From Capsicum annuum (Eukaryota; Streptophyta; Magnoliopsida; Solanales; Solanaceae): DNA of 64,000 nt. The stretch lies in the NCBI RefSeq assembly GCF_002878395.1, contig NC_061115.1:52977013-53041012 (forward strand), in the 5' to 3' direction. The position numbers and the translations under genes are program-made. Under the pieces are notes generated by a model. That model ran no database searches, was not told where the DNA came from, and saw only the letters and a program-made list of their open reading frames with translations. Positions 12,484-23,340 of the stretch are shown here, piece after piece (position 1 is the stretch's first letter; each line of letters starts with the position of its first letter).

Positions 12484-12502
12484 TATATATCGGAGCTTTA
12501 GG
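12484..12502 (+). other. G primer binding site (degenerate)
   Basis: The sequence tatatatcggagctttagg aligns with TTGGTATCAGAGCTTTAGG with about four substitutions, directly after the LTR. It is an initiator Met tRNA-type site. The leader 12503-12693 shows no other feature. Confidence 0.6.
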
Positions 12503-12693
12503 TACATTGTCAGTTAGGTGTCTCCTAAATCCGTGTCCTATAGAGTCTCTTTTAAGGGTATGTAGTGTGCGACACTCATATGGGGGAAGCTAAGAGATAT
12601 AGGAATGTTTCTCTTTCTTGTGTTCTATTTTCAAGTTGTAGATTCTAAAGTCCTAAAATCTTGTAAAATTCCTGTATGTTTTCTTGTCAGATC

Positions 12694-13930
12694 ATGCCTC
12701 TTTGATGATTTATAGGTCAAGAAAACACCTCTATGCTACCAAAGGGCAATGTTGATTGGAACCATTCAAGTTATGGGGTCCAAAATTAGTCTAAGGTTTT
12801 GGTTCATTATAGTTCTCCTAGATTTCTACCAGTTCCCTCTAGCCATTCTCGAGCTCCTCAAGCGAATGTGACGAATGCTAAAGTTCATAAGTATATCCAT
12901 ATGTTTTCCCATTTGGTAGCTTCTCAGGTCGAGTGTGGTGCTCCTGTTACTCCATCTTCTGTGGCCATAAAGGTTACCCAATTTATGAGCTTGAGCACTT
13001 CTATGTTTACTAGTGTTGAGGTTGAGGAGGATACTTAAGGCTTTATTGATAAGATAGAAAAGATATTTAGTGTTATGCATGCTACTAAGGTGGAGGGTGT
13101 GGAGTTTGCTTCGTATCAACTGAAAGATGTAGCCTACAAAAATTATGAGAAATTAGAGAAGTCAAGGGATGATGATTCTAAGTCAGTCCTGTAGAATGAT
13201 TTCTTTTGTTCTTTTCTACATCGCTTGTTTTCTATGGAGTTGAGGGAAGCGAAGGTAGAAGAGTTTGCTAACTTGTTGCAAGGCAAGATATCAGTCAAGG
13301 AGTATGCCTTGAAGTTTTACTTGTTATCTTGGTATGCTCTAGAGTAGGTTTCTGGTATGAGGTCTAGAATATGGTAGTTCAATTTTGGGATTCTCGAAAC
13401 TTAATTTTAGAGAGTAAGGATGCTTTATTAAACAAGAACATAGACATTTCTTGGTTGGTTGTGTACTTGTAGAAGGTTTAGGAAGAGAAAAAAAGAAAAA
13501 GTGTAGATATAGGTGATAAGCAAAGAAAAACCTTTAGATTTTTTGAGCAGGGTGGTGTCTAACAATCCAGTGGAAGGGATAGTGGAAAATGGTTTAGGAA
13601 GAAGTAGGAAAACTCTGCGTCTTGCTAGATGACTAGTGCTCCTTACCCAAAGCGATCTATTGATAGATGTTATCATGGCGGCAACAATTATAATGCACAA
13701 GTTGTCTAATCTCAGGGAAATAAGGCCCAATCAAATCCTTCATATCCTTTCTAGTCGATTGCATTAGGGTTACTTTGATGAAAGAAAGGATAAATACTTT
13801 AACTGTGGTCAGCCTGAGTATATGTTTAAAAGTCATTCTATTGGTAAGATTGCCACTGGGGAAAATTAGGATCCTGTTGCCTCTTCTTCAGCTTTTGCTC
13901 CAAAGGGTGCCCCATAAGTCTTTGGTACTG
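12694..13930 (+). pseudogene. G gag remnant
   Basis: The probable start is ATG 12694, reading M-P-L-stop-stop. This lineage usually starts Met-Pro-Pro-Arg-Arg (known of the family), so both Arg codons CGA appear to have become TGA. The capsid region reads GFIDKIEKIFSVMHATKVEGVEFASYQLKDVA near 13040-13130, then EFANLLQGKISVKEYALKF near 13260-13320. A zinc-knuckle relic YFNCGQPEYMFKSH lies near 13797 with the first Cys, the His and the last Cys altered. Several stops and frame changes are present. Confidence 0.7.
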
Positions 13931-14330
13931 GTATGAACTGACTCTATGCTCTTACTACCAGTTAGGAGTCTAACAGATCATTTGATGTTATTACTAGGAT
14001 GTTGAAACTTTTTTTCCGTGATGTGTATTTTTTACTTTGTCTGGGGTCAACTTTTTCTTGTGTGACCCCATTTGTGGCAGTGCATTTTAGTTTCATTTCA
14101 GAGTGTATTCCTGACCCTCTTTCTATTTTTTCCCTAGTGGGTGACTCTGTGGAAACTAAAAGAGTCTATTGGATATGTGTGGTATCTGTGGGTGGTCGAG
14201 AAACCTTAGTGGATCATTTTGAATTAGATATGGTTGATTACAATGTCATATTAAGGATGAGTTTGTTACACATGGTACGTTTTCCTAGACTGTTGAACCC
14301 ATAAGGTTGTTTTTAAGTTCCCTAATGAGC
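13931..14330 (+). pseudogene. G protease remnant
   Basis: ORF 13999-14304 holds a Ty3-type protease relic. The active-site neighbourhood reads CLGSTFSCVTPF where the family has Asp-x-Gly-Ser/Thr, so the catalytic Asp and its neighbour are lost. It is followed by ECIPDPLSIFSLVGDSV and by LELDMVDYNVILRM, the usual hydrophobic-hydrophobic-Gly block with the Gly replaced. Inactive. Confidence 0.65.
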
Positions 14331-14508
14331 CAATTATTAAATAAAAGGGTAGTTCCTTAGCTCCTAAGTAGAAGTTCACATTGTATCTTAGAGATCGGTG
14401 ATTGATCTCCAATGGGTATCAATTATTAAATAAAAGGGTAGTTCCTTAGCTCCTAAGTAGAAGTTCACATTGTATCTTAGAGATCGGTGATTGATCTCCA
14501 ATGGGTAT
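14331..14508 (+). repeat. Perfect 89-bp tandem duplication
   Basis: Copies at 14331-14419 and 14420-14508 are identical by eye, starting caattattaaataaaagg and ending ccaatgggtat. The duplication lies between the protease and RT of G. Identity of the copies, against the decayed surroundings, means it is younger than most other mutations in G. Confidence 0.95.
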
Positions 14509-15160
14509 CTCTACCACGTGGTTAGGTTAAAGAATCTAACTCGCAGGGTACTTCTTTGTATTCAATGTTGGTGGTGAATAATTTTCCATAGGTTTTCCCC
14601 GATGACCTCCCTAGTTTTCCTCCTGATAGGGAGATTGATTTTTGGATAGATAATGTTCTAGAAACTCATTGTAACTCTTTTCCTCCATAAAGAATGTCTC
14701 CAGATGAGTTGAAGGAGCTCAAAGAGCAATTAAAGGACCTTTTAGATAAGGGTTTCATCCATCCTAGTGTGTCTCCATAGGGTGCACCAGTTTTATTCCT
14801 ATGGAAAAGGATGGTTCCCTTTGGATATGTATTGATTACTGACAATTAAATAATGTAGCAGTGAAGAAAAATACTCACTTCCAAGGATAGATGATTTGTT
14901 TGATCATCTTAAGGGTTATAAGATTTTCTCCAAGATTGATGTTCTGTCTGGTTACTATCAACTTACGATTAGGGATGTGGATATCCCTAAGACTATCTTC
15001 CATACTCGGTATGGGCATTACGAGTTCCTTCTTATATCTTTTGGGTTGACTAATGCCCCGACGACTTTTATGGATTTAATGAATAAGGTTTTTCATTGGT
15101 TTCTGAAGTTATTCATTATGTTTTTCATAGATGATATTTTGGTGTATTTAACTTGAGGTA
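14509..15160 (+). pseudogene. G reverse transcriptase remnant
   Basis: The lead-in FPDDLPSFPPDREIDF near 14600 is followed by [25 protein letters not shown] and a stop where the family has Trp (SP-W-G, here TAG). ORF 14896-15156 then has [13 protein letters not shown], the [23 protein letters not shown] thumb block and the catalytic FFIDDILVY with both Asp present. At least two frameshifts separate the pieces. Confidence 0.8.
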
Positions 15161-16064
15161 GATCATGTCAATCATCTCTGTATTATCTAGCAAACCCTAA
15201 AAAAGTAGTAGTTATATGCCAAAATTTTGAAGTATGTGTTCTGGTTGTACGCTGTTATTTTTCTAAGTCATATCATTTCTAGTAAAGGGTTCATGGGGGA
15301 TCCGCAAAAAGTTGCCATTCTTAATAAGTAGCCTAGACCCACGACTCTAACAAATATTTGAAGCTTCTTGGGTTTATCTTATTACTACAGGAGGTTTATG
15401 GAAAGTTTTTCATCTATAGCATCCTGGTTGACTAAGTTGACTCAAAAGACAGTGAAATTCTTATGGTCTAAGGCTTGTGAGGTAGTTATGAGAAGTTGAG
15501 GATAAGTTGTCTTCGGCTCTAGTTTTGACCTTGTCCGAAGGCACTGGTGGTTTTGTAATTTATTGTGATACATCCTGTTTGGGTATTGGTTGCATCTTGA
15601 TATTTTATGGCAAGGTAATAGGATATGCTTTTAGGTAGTTGAAGGTGCATGAGAAGAGTCATCCGACCTATGACTTAGAATTATGGGTTGTTGTTTTTGC
15701 ATTGAAAATATGGTGTTATTATCAATATGGAATGCATGTGGATATCTTTTCTTATCATAACATCCTGCTGTATATATTTACTATGAAAGAGATAAACCTC
15801 AGGCAATGGAGATGTCTTAATCTTCTAAAGAATTATGACATGAGTCCTCACTACCATCCAAGTAAGGCTAGTATGGTTGTTGGTGTTCTTAGCAGGTTAT
15901 CTATGGGAAGTCTAGCTCATGTAGAAGATGGGATATGGGAGTTGGTAAAAGATATTCATAATTTGTCTATCCTTCGAGTTTATCTCTTGGACTCCTATGA
16001 TGGTGGTGTGGTCATACTGGAGGTGGTGCAGCCGTCTCTTGGTTCTAAAATAAAGGAGAAATAA
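15161..16064 (+). pseudogene. G connection and RNase H remnant
   Basis: A degenerate connection region (FYGSFSS-like, SWLTKLTQKTVKF near 15420) leads to RNase H. GFVIYCDTSCLGIGCIL carries the first catalytic Asp near 15560. ORF 15639-16064 carries SHPTYDLELWVVVFALKIW (the Glu block), the MHVDIF region with Tyr-His where the family has Asp-His, and the closing YHPSKASMVVGVLSRL. Confidence 0.75.
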
Positions 16065-16912
16065 ATGTTAGATCCTTTCTTGATAAGGATCAAAGGTGAT
16101 GTAGGTGTGCAGAAGTTGATCGCCTTCGAATTTAGTGGTGAAGGTATCTTGCAGTACCAAGGTAGGTTACGTGTTCCTGACATTGATGGTTTATGGATGA
16201 GGACCTTGGCTGAGGCTCATGATTCATGTTATGTTATTAATCCTGGTATGACAAAAATGTATCTTGAACTTAACAAGATGTAATGGTAGAACAATATAAA
16301 GAGCGACATGACTAGTTTTTTGGCCAAGTGCATGGTGTTCCAACAAGTGAAAGTTTAGCATGAGGCATAGGATTGTATCAAGAAATTGAGATACCTAGAT
16401 GGAAATAGGAGGTGATCAACATGGACTTCGTTACCAGTCTTTCTAAATTCTAGGAACCAGTTCGACTCGATTTTGGTCTCATTAATAGAATAAAAAAGTC
16501 GACTAACTTTTTCCTAGTTAGGACTAATATTTTACTGAGGAATATGCAAAGTTGTATCTCCATCAGATTGTGAAGTTGCATGGGGTGCCTAATTCATCAT
16601 CTCTGATCATGGTATGCAATTTTCATCTTATTTTTTAGCAGTCATTTCAAAAAGGGTTGGGGACTAAGGTAAGTCTTAATTAATACTTTTATTAACCCTT
16701 TGTCATATGGGCAAGAAAAAAAGGACTATTCAGACATTAGACGATATGCTCCATGCTTGCATGATTGACTATGGTGGTAGTTTGGTATAACATTTTTCTT
16801 TTGTAGTGTTATCATTATACAATAGCTACCGCTTTAGCATTAGATGGCTCCATCTGAGTTCTTGTAAGGTAGAAGGTGTAGGTCGCCTATTGGGTGGTTT
16901 AAGGTTGGTGAG
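16065..16912 (+). pseudogene. G integrase, N-terminal and core part
   Basis: ORF 16065-16283 covers the start of the zinc-binding region with LRVPDIDGLWMRTLAEAHDS. Later frames show FLAKCMVFQQVK (HHCC tail), VNMDFVTSL-like sequence near 16420, and a DDE-core relic ending TIQTLDDMLHACMIDYGG near 16725-16780. The run then goes frame-shifted to NNSYRFSIRWLHLSSCKVEGVGRLLGG. The gene breaks at 16912, at codons for Val-Gly-Glu, where Y is inserted. Confidence 0.7.
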
Positions 16913-18104
16913 TCATATGCCTAAATTACACCTCTATTACGAGAGAGTAAGCAGTCGTTCTCAAATATATAACCCAACTAGGTTGGGGTCAAATACCACA
17001 GAGAATATGGTGCTAATTAAGTTGTGTGCAGAATAGTTGACTTTTAATCATTCGTTTTCGTAAAATAAATAAGGGGATTTGATTTAGTTCACAAATTAAT
17101 GGTTTCAGTTTAACAAGATGAAATATGTATAGTAGTATTCGAATTCAGAGAAATAGCAAGCTAGGGTTATGTCCACCTTGTAGTTTTTAATACTTTCTAA
17201 CTAAGGGCTTTACGAATTCATACATGCATCGTTCTTACAGAGAAATGTATTGTATTTAATAACATAATCCTAGTGTTTCTCAACCATAAAGGACTAATTC
17301 ACTTTAGTTCTATTGAATCAAAAGCGTTTACCAAAAACAATACGAAATCTCCAAGTAGTTAATCCTTCTACGGCATTAACATATGAAATAGGGGTTGGTA
17401 ATTCTATTTTCTTATCACTACTCTCTTTTTCGAACATCAACCTTTCTTTCAAACAAGTTGCTTTTTAAAGCATATCCTCTATGTTTGCAACCACGAGAAT
17501 TCAAGATAAGCGAGGAGAGTATCATGTAAACAAATCAATGCATAATGAATTCAAAACCCAAAGTGATAGATTGTATGCTACAAGGCTTTCATAACCCTAA
17601 CTAATAAACTTAGCCACTCATAGGTATAACGGAAATAACAATAGAAATATTCATTATACCAAAAACTAGAAGATGATCTTGGTGGAAAAAATGATTAGTG
17701 TTTCTCCCTTAGTGTAAGCCACCTCTCTCCTCTCTCAAAATAATACAGAATAATGAATTGTGAATAAAAATTCATCATTAAGCCTTTTAATAATCTTTTC
17801 TCTCATAATTGGCTTCTAAGTCCCTGAACTAATTATAAATGACAAACCAGTCTTGGACATAGTTTCAAGGTGCCATATTTGGTCCAGACTGCTACTCTCT
17901 CTTGTGTCATATGCCATTCATATTTCATAGTCCCATTATGTCTTCATCTACTTGATTAATACCTAAAATTATGCTAATCACATCGTTTAGCTAAATTACA
18001 TAGAAGTAGAGTAAAAACATAAGAAACTAGGCACTTTGTTCTCTAAACTTAGCTAAAATATGGATAAGTTATGGTGCTTAGGCGTGTAAATACACCCAAG
18101 ATCA
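16913..18104 (-). mobile_element. Y: solo LTR of an X-like (Athila/Tat) element
   Basis: Y is 1192 bases inserted in the integrase of G. The 5-base target duplication gtgag is at 16908-16912 and 18105-18109, and deleting the insert restores integrase codons. On the minus strand it begins TGATCTTGGGTG and runs TATTTACACGCC, the style of Athila/Tat LTR starts. Its other end shares the phrase spanning 16940-16990 with the left end of the X LTR (1290-1340). There is no coding region, primer site or polypurine tract. A solo LTR produced by LTR-LTR recombination is the simplest reading. A short non-autonomous element is the alternative. Confidence 0.7.
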
Positions 18105-18439
18105 GTGAGGTAGAGATGTTTGGCCTGAATTTGTTTCGCAAAGATATAAAGAATGTGATGGTGATTTAGGATACTCTTAAAGCTGCCCAAAGTCGCCAAA
18201 AGTCCTATGCGAGTGTGCAATATATAAAGTTAGAGTTTCACAATGGGGATAGAGTGTTCTTGAAGGTTTCTCCCATAAAGGGCGTGATGCAGTTTAGGAA
18301 TAAAGGGAAGCTTAGAACTCGATATGTTGGTCCGTACTTGGTTTTGAGAAGATTTGTCAATGTTGTGTTTGAGTTGGAGTTGCCTTCTAGCTTGAGTTCC
18401 ATTTACCCAATTTTCCATGTCTCTATATTAAGGAAGTGA
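18105..18439 (+). pseudogene. G integrase C-terminal part
   Basis: The reading resumes after Y with GEVEMFG, then LKAAQSRQKSYA and ORF 18215-18439: LEFHNGDRVFLKVSPIKGVMQF, KGKLRTRYVGPYLVL and YPIFHVSILRK. This is the GPY/F-type C-terminal module of chromovirus integrases. Confidence 0.8.
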
Positions 18440-18678
18440 ATGGGTGATCTATCACTAGTAGTTCCTATCAATGGTATTGGTACTTTTTATTCTCTATCTT
18501 ATGAGAAGATCTTGGTTGATATCTTGGATTGGTTGGTTCATCAGTTGCGGACTAAGGACGTAGCTTTTGTAATGGTTCTACATAGAAATGAAATGGTGGA
18601 AGAAGATTCATATGAAGTAAAAGAGGACATGAAGTCCAAGTATCCATTCCTATTCTTCATCCCAAAAAATCATGCTTA
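18440..18678 (+). pseudogene. G chromodomain-like tail
   Basis: ORF 18440-18679 continues in frame after a single stop: SYEKILVDILDWLVHQLRTKDVAFVMVLHRN, then EDMKSKYPFLF. This is the group-II chromodomain-like tail of Tekay elements, which in the family recognises heterochromatin marks and steers integration. The expected Trp in the W-x-x-N/H block is not preserved. Confidence 0.75.
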
Positions 18679-18855
18679 AAGTTGGTGTTTCTTTTAGAAT
18701 CTTTGTTTTATGACATTGTTAAATGAAAGACTAATTTCTTTGGTATCTATGTTTTCTATCTCAAAGGTAAGAGTATAGACATTTAAGGGTCTAATCGTGC
18801 TAGTCACTACCTTAATTTGTCATTCTACTACGAATAATCAAAGTATGGAAGAATT
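18679..18855 (+). other. G 3' untranslated region and decayed polypurine tract
   Basis: The last bases before the 3' LTR (cattctactacgaataatc, then aaagtatggaagaatt) are a mutated form of the element-type ending cattcgaggacgaat followed by a purine tract. No other feature. Confidence 0.5.
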
Positions 18856-21093
18856 CAAAACACCTTGGGTTCTAGACCTCAGAAATTTCCTATATTTCTT
18901 ACTCACTATTCTTATAACCAATCATAATAGAAGTAATATGGTATGGGTATGGGTCAGGGAACCCTAGTCATTAGGAGACCAGTGAAGGGTGGTTGGGTTT
19001 CTATTGAGGTTACAGTTTTGTGGGTATGGGTTATTACGGATGGTGATGATTCATTTTGGTTGGTACCTTAGTCAAATATGTAACTTAGTAACGGTACTCG
19101 AATTTTAGTATGAGTGGCTTGCTAAGAGCTATGAGGATAGGGTATGAGTGGTAAGGTTTAGTTGTATGTTGTCCAGTGTCAATCCCTTTTATTAAGGTAG
19201 AGTCATATGTTGTCTACTATCAATCCCTATTTTTTATTTCTTGGGTACGACTGGACCATACTAGTCATATGGTTTAGTTATGAGTAAGGGTAAGTAGGTC
19301 GTATGGTGGACAGTGTCTTGTCCAACCTTCTATTCTGGTGATGACATGATGATACCAATCTTATGTTGTGGTGACGATTTGGAGGGTCAACTTGTACACC
19401 CCTACTGTAATTTTATTGTTTTATGTTAGGGGGATTTCAGAAATTTCCCATTTGAAATTCCCTTTGATACCACAACCTAAAGAACTATTGGAGGCTTCAT
19501 TAACCTATTATTCACAATCAAACACTCTTAAAACCTCTCTCAAACTCTCTCTCAAGAAAAAAGGCTAGGTTTTCTTCAAGATATTCAATTAAGGCTTAAA
19601 AGGGTGGTTTCTCTAAGTCTTCTTTGGTTTCTAAGGCATGTTACTCCTCCCATATTGTTATTTTATAAAGAAAATGTGTTTTAATGTATGATTTTTTTAT
19701 GATTTTGTTATGGTCATAAATAATGGTTTGGGGTTTTTGATGTTCATGGATGAACAATATTTCTAATGGTTTAATGATGTTTCTTTCATCCTTTTAATAT
19801 GTATTTGGTATTGTGGAATGCATGGTAATGCCCCGATTACTTGGTTATGATTTTGTAACATATGTTCTCTCAATAGTTTGTTAAAATGCTAATGGGAATG
19901 ATTTTTTCACATAATTTTACTATTCTTGTAATATAATAGAGTTTAAATTGGTTTGCTTGGTTTAAAATATTTTTGAATGGCCATGATTTTTGTTTAATTG
20001 GAATTTTTATAGTCAACTTGGTGAATGGTTTTTGTATGGCATAAGAAGATAGACTTTAAAGCATTAATTTTTATTTGACAATACCAATGGTTAATGCCTA
20101 AAGAAAAAACCCTTTGGAAAATAGTTTGGTTATCTGTAAAAGGTTTAATTGGGCTTAAAGTGGGTTGTGTATCAACGTTGTGAAGGGTGGGGATCCGGGG
20201 GGCTGACACTGGAAAATTGTGTTTGCTGATGTGAGGGTGGTTTAGGTGACGGTGTGCATGATGTGATACTCTATATTTTGGTAGATGTACTAGTCATCTT
20301 AGTTTATTTTCTCCTGTCGTGCGTGTAACATTCACAGGGTCCCTTTAATTAGGGGAGCTAAAACCATATAGCCCATGGGTGGTTTTAGGACGGTCAAGCT
20401 AGTAAATCAAGGTTAATGTTTTAAATGCATGCTAAACTCGATCCCTTTTCCCAGCATGATATACAAATATATATCTATATGATTGCATATGGTTATTTAC
20501 TTTGGTTCGTATTGATGGCATTAATTTATCTTTATCCCTGACTAAATGCTAGTGTTTGCTCCACTAACAATCTTTGGGTGTTGTATCCCCACTCGATGCA
20601 TGACCATCCGTACTAAAATTCCTCTTATTGAGTAACTAAGACTCGGGGACAACTTTGATTCAAACTGAAGTGGTGAGATTCCATACTCTAGAAGGATACA
20701 TTTTAGGGTATAAACTTCTTTTATTTTATTTATTTCCTTTATTTGGTTTTGGCTATGGTCAAGGGCATGTATAGACCGAATGTTATTAATTCTTGATAGA
20801 GAATTTGTCAAAAAACTGTAGGCATTATCGGAGTTGGTATTAGTGTCAGCCTTGGAATTGGTGTTGACATTGGCATTAGGGTTAGCACGATTGGATACTT
20901 GATTGAGGTTGTCGGATTATGGTAATAAACTTTGTTTAGTGTCTTTTAAATAATATTGCTTTATCTTTTTATAAATTTTGAATTCATTAGACAAAGGGTG
21001 CAGGGCAGTTATGATTGGGTTATGGGAGTGATCTCTGGTCTTTGTTTGACTTGGGATGCCCGCCATGACTAGGCCTTAGTTTGGGTAGTGTCA
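18856..21093 (+). repeat. G 3' LTR
   Basis: The partner of 10241-12482. The start is mutated (caaaacacc for tgtaacacc). It ends ...gggtagtgtca. The region near 20100-20320 with caacgttgtgaaggg and the cgtgtaacattcacagg block matches 11570-11740. Small indels are frequent. Confidence 0.85.
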
Positions 21094-21400
21094 CCTTTAG
21101 AGTTTCATGTACAAGCCATGCTAGATGTGGTGGTGACTCCGGTTGTTGATCTTATGAGTTCTAGATCCACTCATGACACTTATTTTACTTGTGGGCTTCC
21201 TGGTTATTTTTTGAAAGATTACCATAGTCGTTGGACAATGGTTGTTTTAGCCCAGGGTGCTACTCCTATTTTGTTGGTTTACCCCTCAGGTAAGGTTGTC
21301 TGTGAGGTCATAAGTGTGGTTATTAGGGTGCTCAAGGTGGTACTCAGGCAGGAAGGATAAGAGGTCAGTCAAGTGCCTAGCTAGGTGTCGGGCATTTTTG
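21094..21400 (+). pseudogene. F gag zinc knuckle and linker
   Basis: Continues gag from 10240. The nucleic-acid-binding CCHC knuckle reads YFTCGLPGYFLKDY: the first Cys, the His and the last Cys are all Tyr. These are single transitions from TGT, CAT and TGC codons. A Gly-rich linker follows. The gene then shifts frame into the protease near 21314-21420. Confidence 0.75.
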
Positions 21401-21790
21401 TTATATGCAGTACCTGCTAGACCCGAGGTTGATACTTTGGATGTTGTAGTGACATACATGATTTTTGTGGGCTGTGAGTCAGCTTTAACTTTAGTGGTTC
21501 CCAGATCCACTTATTCTTATATATCTGCTTATTATACACCATGGTTGGACTTGACTAGTGATTTGTTTTCTATGTCATTGCACATATCTACTCCTGTGGG
21601 TAATTCTTTAGAAGTAGATCGAGTATTTAGATTATACGTTGTGACAGTTAGTGATTTTCATAATTATGCTGATCTTATTATTATGGATATGCTGGACTTA
21701 AATGTTATTCTTGATGTGCACTATTTATTCCACTATCATTAGGTCATGGATTGTTTTGACAATCATGTTACTTTAAGGACGCTTGACGTA
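21401..21790 (+). pseudogene. F protease remnant
   Basis: ORF 21314-21742 carries ARPEVDTLDVVVTYMIFVGC, the active-site block as VPRSTYSYIS where the family has Asp-Pro-Gly-Ser/Thr, HISTPVGNSLEVDRVFRL, and LIIMDMLDLNVILDVHYL. The catalytic Asp and Gly are both replaced, so it is inactive. Confidence 0.8.
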
Positions 21791-22564
21791 CCCTCCAGTC
21801 ATGTGGAAGAAAGTAATTAGCCACGAGCCGATGGGGAATAATTCTTATGTTTGTACTAGAAGAGTTATATGGAGGGGTTGCATCTTATCTTAGTTATGTA
21901 TGTGATACTCATGTAGATAAACCATCTCTTGACTCTGTTCCTATTGTGGTCAGTTATATGATGTATTTCCTGCTAAACTACTTGGTATTCCCCCTAACCA
22001 TGAGATTTAGTTTGCTATTGACCTTGAGCCTGGCTCCCGATCAATTTCTATGACAACTTACCGTATAGCTCCTATTGAGATTAAAGAGTTTAATTCTTAT
22101 CTTTAGGATCTTCTTGTTAAGGGTTTCATCAGATCGATTGTGTCCCAGTGGGAACTCCTACATTATTTGTTAATAAGAAAGATGGCTCTATGCATATGTG
22201 TACAAATTATAGGCATCATAATAGGGGATGGTGAAGAACTATTATCCTATACCTCACATTGATAACTTATTCGACCAACTTCACGGTTAAATAATGTTTT
22301 CTAAGATTGCTTTGAGTCCCGATTATCATCAATAGAGGATTCGAGCTTAGGATATCTTAAGGAAAGCTTTCAGGACCTGTTATGGTCATTATGTGTTTTT
22401 GTTATGCCTTTTGGGCTGACTAATGCCCCAGCTGTATTTATGGATTAGACTCTTTCATCATTATGTTTATTGATGACATTCTTCTGTATTTAAGTAGTAT
22501 TGAGAAGCATGAGCAATATTTAAGGATAGAGCTTCAGACCTTCTGAGAGCATGTACTTTTTGCC
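21791..22564 (+). pseudogene. F reverse transcriptase remnant
   Basis: Pieces in three frames read FPAKLLGIPPNHEI, LEPGSRSISMTTYRIAPIE near 22030-22085, LLVKGFIRS, a palm relic FSKIALSPDYHQ-stop-RIRA near 22300, and FRTCYGHYVFLL near 22370. The catalytic region near 22465 reads IMFIDDILLYL in frame. Frameshifts near 22150, 22395 and 22450. Confidence 0.75.
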
Positions 22565-23340
22565 ATGTTCTTTATAGATTTGTGTTGGCTTGAGTTAGTG
22601 ACATTTCTTGGACACTTGGTATCTAGAGCAGGTATAATGGTTGACCCGGTGAAGATTTTGGCAATTCGTGATTGGGCTAGACCTACGCCTCTTATTGAGG
22701 TTCGCAATTTGATTGGTTTGGTTGATTATTATAGGTACTTTGTTGAGAGGTTTGCTACTATTTCATCCCTTATGACTAGATTGACTCAGAATAAAGTTCC
22801 TATCTAATGGTCAAAGGAGTGTGAGTTGAGTTTTTTAAATTTCAAGGATTTTCTTACTTCAGCTGTAGTGTTAGCTCTTCCCATTGAATGTTAGGGATTC
22901 ATTATGTTCAGTGATGATTCAGGTGTTGATCTTGCCTATGTTCTGATGCGGCAAGGTCGTGTCATTGCTTATGCTTCTAGAAAACTTAAAGTGCATGATC
23001 GTAACTATCCCACTACTGATTTCAAGTTGGCGTCAGTAGTTTTCGCGTAAAAGATTTTGTGGCATTATTTGTGTGGAGTGCATTGTGAGATTTTCAACGA
23101 TCACCATAGCATTCAACATCTTATGATCCAACAAGATCTTAATCCTCGCCGGCATAGATGGATGGAATTGTTAAAGGACTATCATATTTCCATCTTGTAT
23201 CATCCCAGTAAGGAAAATATGGTAGTTGATGCCTTGAGTCGCAAGGCAGTGAGTATGGGTAACTTGGCATGCATATCAGTTTCTCTGAACCCTATGTCAT
23301 GGGACATTCAGTCAAGCAAATTTGATGGTTCAACTTGATA
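22565..23340 (+). pseudogene. F connection and RNase H remnant
   Basis: ORF 22565-22807 gives FLGHLVSRAGIMVDPVKI, then DWARPTPLIEVRNLIGLVDYYRYFVERF and MTRLTQNKVPI, ending at a stop before WSKECE. The RNase H Asp block reads MFSDDSGVDLAYVLMRQGRVIAYASRKL, and the Glu block YPTTDFKLASVVFA has Lys in place of Glu. ORF 23057-23338 closes with FNDHHSIQHL and YHPSKENMVVDALSRKA. Confidence 0.8.

Larger units (their letters stand above)
10241..21093 (+). mobile_element. G: Tekay-like Ty3/gypsy element inserted in F gag
   Basis: G has paired direct LTRs of 2242 and 2238 bases, a primer site after the left LTR, gag-PR-RT-RH-INT-CHD in plus orientation, and termini TG...CA. The flanks are gcctttt on the left and cctttag on the right, so a 5-base target duplication (ccttt, give or take one base) is likely. 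Every domain is disrupted, and the LTRs have diverged clearly by eye, so G is old. G is itself interrupted by solo LTR Y. Confidence 0.85.

Noticed and set aside
16913..18104. Y as a DNA transposon
   Set aside because: No clear terminal inverted repeats, and a 5-base duplication. The ends match an Athila/Tat-style LTR better.
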